Source: Rhizoctonia solani (Eukaryota > Basidiomycota > Agaricomycetes > Cantharellales > Ceratobasidiaceae). Taken from it: a stretch of DNA of 64,000 nt. The translations under genes were made by a program, and so were the position numbers. The notes under the pieces are model-generated. The model was not told where the DNA came from. It worked only from the letters and a program-made list of their open reading frames with translations, and made no database searches. Each line of letters begins with the position of its first letter. Position 1 is the first letter of the stretch. Positions 61,067-64,000 of the stretch are shown here, in pieces. The stretch lies in contig NC_057370.1 in assembly GCF_016906535.1 (NCBI RefSeq), positions 1,364,001 to 1,428,000 on the forward strand, read 5' to 3'.

Positions 61067-64000
61067 TCAATCTAACACCAGCCCAAAGCCCTTCCAATTG
61101 CCATTTAGGGAAATCCACTCTCTTCCTTGGACAGGACCATCCCCGACAGAAACTACACCCGCAGCGACTGCCCTTTGCACATGGTCCTTAAAAGAAGTTG
61201 CTTTGGCTTGTTCAAATACATCCCGAGTAAACTCGGCTCCAATTAGTGAGCGCAGAGGTCGCTCCTGGCCAGTCCGACGGCACCTTTCAAGAACACTAAT
61301 CAAGAACTGAAATTCTCTGTATGTTGCGCTAAGCAAGGGATCGAATGCCCCATCTGAGAAATCTTCAGAGATTGCTGATGGGGTTGTTTTCCGCCTTTGA
61401 AGAGCCGGGGCTACGATCGGTGTAGGAGAATTGGCTCTGCTGTATAAATATTGGGGACGATCGCCAACTCCGGCAGCCGTTTCGTGCCTGGGTATCTCTA
61501 ATTGGGGCAATGTTCCCGCCACATCAGAATAATTACCGGAAATAGGCTGGCCGCCTTCTACCCCAGCAAGTAACGACTGCATCATTGGGATGAGGGGTAA
61601 CGAATGGGATGTCCTTGCAATGGGTCGTGGCGTGGTGACTCGTGGTTTCTTGTGTTCCACAGCCCCTTCACAGTTTTCTTCGGAAGTGAGTTCCAACGAT
61701 ACAAGTTTCACGGTTGCAGGAGTCCTAGGTGCATTAGAACAAACAGGTCTTGAGAACGTAGCCAGGAATGTTTCATGAAATTGCTCCTCCTCTTCGTCGT
61801 CATCGTCTACTGTAGAGTCTAACGGAGCATGGGCTCCACCTTTCTGTCCAACGGGATCTTCCGAGGAGCTACAGCCGTCTCCTAGAGAGTGGTGATTTTG
61901 GTTGTCTCGTTCAACCCTAGGGCTCCGTTCGGTATAAGACCTCAAAATGCTGTCCACTCCCGAAACAGCGCTTGGTTCTTCGTTGCACCCTATTAACATT
62001 CCCACCTCCAATGCCAACTTCATGGAGTTTTTCTTGGAATTCGACCCCATTACTTCTCTTGAATTTGCGAGCAGGCGGGTTTCGCTGACCACATTGGCTG
62101 GGTGTCCCTTCTCCTTAGTCTTTTCTTTTCCTGCCTTCAACTTCTTCTCGTTAGTGGAAGATCGGTCTACGTCGCCGTCGGTATCGTCATGGACCGGTTG
62201 GAGCCGCGCCCACCTAAATGGTGGAGAAGCAGGGGGCGTAACTGGTGTAGCTGGTGCCAGAGTACTCGTATTGCTTGTTTGAATGCTAGGCGGTACAGCT
62301 AGCGCAGGTCGAGTAGGGCTCGAGACTACAGGACGTAAAACGGCTGCAGCAGGCAGCAGCGATTGAAGTATATTCGTGCTTGGCTTGGGAGTAGGTACGA
62401 CTAATGTTGGCGGTACCGTTTCGTCTACACGCTGTTCTTTGGGGCTCGAAATGCCTGGTGCAACCGGTTGGTACGGTTCGGGGATTGGCGGACGAGGTGT
62501 GGCCACGTGTGGAATAGACGGCCGGTGAGGAAGGCGTAATACATCTTTCGGTGGAGTGGATGGCTTGGCTGGGGGTGTAGAGGTTTTGATGGGGGGTGTA
62601 GTAGACGAAGGAAGCGCTGGAGGGGCAGCTGGGGGAGGAGGGGACGCAGGATTGGTTGAAAATAACGGTGGAGTCTGTGGTCGACCAGCCTGGAGGACAT
62701 TGATGAGAACATATAGTAATAACTGGATCGCCGACTTACTCGCGGAGACATCCCAGCAAGACTTGGCCCGGCTGATCCAATGGGAGATGCGGTCAAAGGA
62801 ACGGGAACGGGAACGATGAGGGGCTGGGGTCTAGGTTGCTCGAGTTTGAATGACCGCGGGGCTTCTTGCTCCGTTCTTTCTAAGTTACCGGTTCTTGCTC
62901 CTATCCTTGATTTGGATCTTGAAGGTGGTCTAGCTGCGGCCTTTGCAGCTGGTCGCCTAAGGGGCGACTTTCGAGATGGCCTGGACGTTGAAAGCAGTTG
63001 GCTTGTGGAAAGACTCTCGATGAGCGAATTGTTCGATATGAATGAATTAGATGCACCCTCATGGGCTCCAAGGCCACCAAATGAATTGGAGGCCGCTGAG
63101 CTTCCGGTAGTAGTTGACAGATGAGGTGGTGGTGGCACTGGAATTGGTGAAATAGATACAGAGCCGCGCCTCGAACCGGATATGGACCCACGGCGAGGGA
63201 CGAAAGATCGGCGAGTTCCCTGTGAAGGGGGCGTAACCCCACTGTTCGGACTGTCTACACACATGTTATCAACTCGTCCTCGCGAACTAGTGCCAATCGT
63301 CGAATCTTGTCCTCCATCTGCTATATGCCCTCCTTCCAATATATCCTTCCAATTCATCACCCAGGTTGCTTGGGCGCGTAATGCAGGATGTGCTCCGCCT
63401 GGAGGTACAATCAAACCAACTTCGTACTTGCGAGCCTTTAAAACTGCAAGGGGGTAGGCGAAATCACGATCCCCGGAAATGAGTACAATAGTAGTCTTCG
63501 ACGTTGGGATAGAGGTTGGGCAAATAGCTGAGAATGGCGTGTTGGGTATACTGTAAGAAGACACAGGCAAGTGGTTCGCGTAGGGTATTTGGGAAGTTGG
63601 GTTATCCAGTGCAAAGCACACGAGGTCGCAGGCGAGCATCGAGTCGGCGACATTCTTTCGACTATTGTGTGGGCAATCGATTAAAGACACACCGGAAGAT
63701 TGAAGTTCAGAACGGAGAGAAAGGGTTTTGGGTGATGTAGGAGGGCAGGGACCATTGGGATTCAATTCCGTATTAGCAAGTTGTGATGACCCAGCTGGAG
63801 GTGGCGCCGAGAGCTCCAAATAGGCCCTGAACTGCGTCACACTTCCATATACACCACACGTGGCTCTAACGCGCTCAGCGACAACATAGCCAGGGGTCCC
63901 ACTAGGGGGAGCACAATTCTCTACGTCCAGTCAGATCGAACAGACCAAAACGTCAATCAACTGATAAAGCATACCGTAATCCCAAAAAATGCCCACACGG
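61067..64000 (-). CDS. NYN-domain (MARF1-type) putative RNA nuclease, 5' end beyond the window
   Basis: NYN domains are PIN-like nucleases; the MARF1/limkain-b1 type acts on RNA. Reading from the right edge: VGIFWDYENCAPPSGTPGYV (split by an intron inside YE/NC, about 63970-63920), with the metal-binding Asp of FWDYEN; then VAERVRATCGVYGSVTQFRA, DCPHNSRKNVADSMLACDLV with the second acidic position, and TTIVLISGDRDFAYPLAVLK with the GDRDF signature. A long disordered Ser/Pro-rich middle follows, with an intron near 62700. The C-terminal 90 residues (FQFLISVLERCRRTGQERPL to GREWISLNGNWKGFGLVLD) look like a folded winged-helix or LOTUS-like module, which is inference. The stop is at 61067. The start codon lies just beyond 64000. 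Confidence 0.82.

Overview
The window is a stretch of fungal nuclear chromosome. Coding sequence is cut by many short GT-AG introns of about 45-65 nt. The gene set (Mdm34/ERMES, Cog1, LETM1/Mdm38, QCR7, a Zn2Cys6 activator, a Ytp1-like protein, a septation-type coiled coil) is fungal, and the protein style points to an Agaricomycete basidiomycete. A Rhizoctonia/Thanatephorus-like species is my best guess, from pattern memory only.

Left part (1-24.4 kb): the 5' part of a galactonate-dehydratase-like enolase-superfamily gene; COG1; a GH31 alpha-xylosidase-like gene; an MFS sugar transporter; a Ytp1-like membrane protein; a Zn2Cys6 regulator of the XlnR type; a small unrecognised gene; QCR7 of complex III; and LETM1. 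The glycosidase, transporter, regulator and sugar-acid dehydratase lie within 19 kb and could form a plant-sugar utilisation neighbourhood. COG1 and the glycosidase carry four single-base frame breaks that all look like homopolymer undercalls.

Middle (24.4-38.7 kb): a repeated segment. A four-helix MARVEL-like membrane protein gene is present as two good copies and one decayed copy, all on the minus strand, each with a related 5' flank. An 8,353-bp CACTA-type (EnSpm/CMC) DNA transposon sits in the 5' flank of the second copy. It has 27-bp perfect terminal inverted repeats, a 3-bp target duplication (GTC), dense subterminal repeats at both ends, a Tnp2-family transposase gene with three in-frame TGA codons, and a companion gene on the other strand built from short phase-0 exons.

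Right part (38.7-64 kb): a large helical protein that I do not recognise; MDM34 and ALKBH1 (divergent); a septation-type coiled-coil gene; a bHLH regulator; a tandem pair of SulP/SLC26 sulfate permease genes; and a NYN-nuclease protein running off the right edge. Of the two permeases, the one at 56.2-59.0 kb looks intact. The one at 51.8-55.6 kb is a decayed copy carrying a second, unrelated 1,207-bp CACT-ended element, inserted exactly at an exon/intron junction with a TTG duplication.

All splice sites were placed by eye, so gene spans are firmer than individual exon borders.
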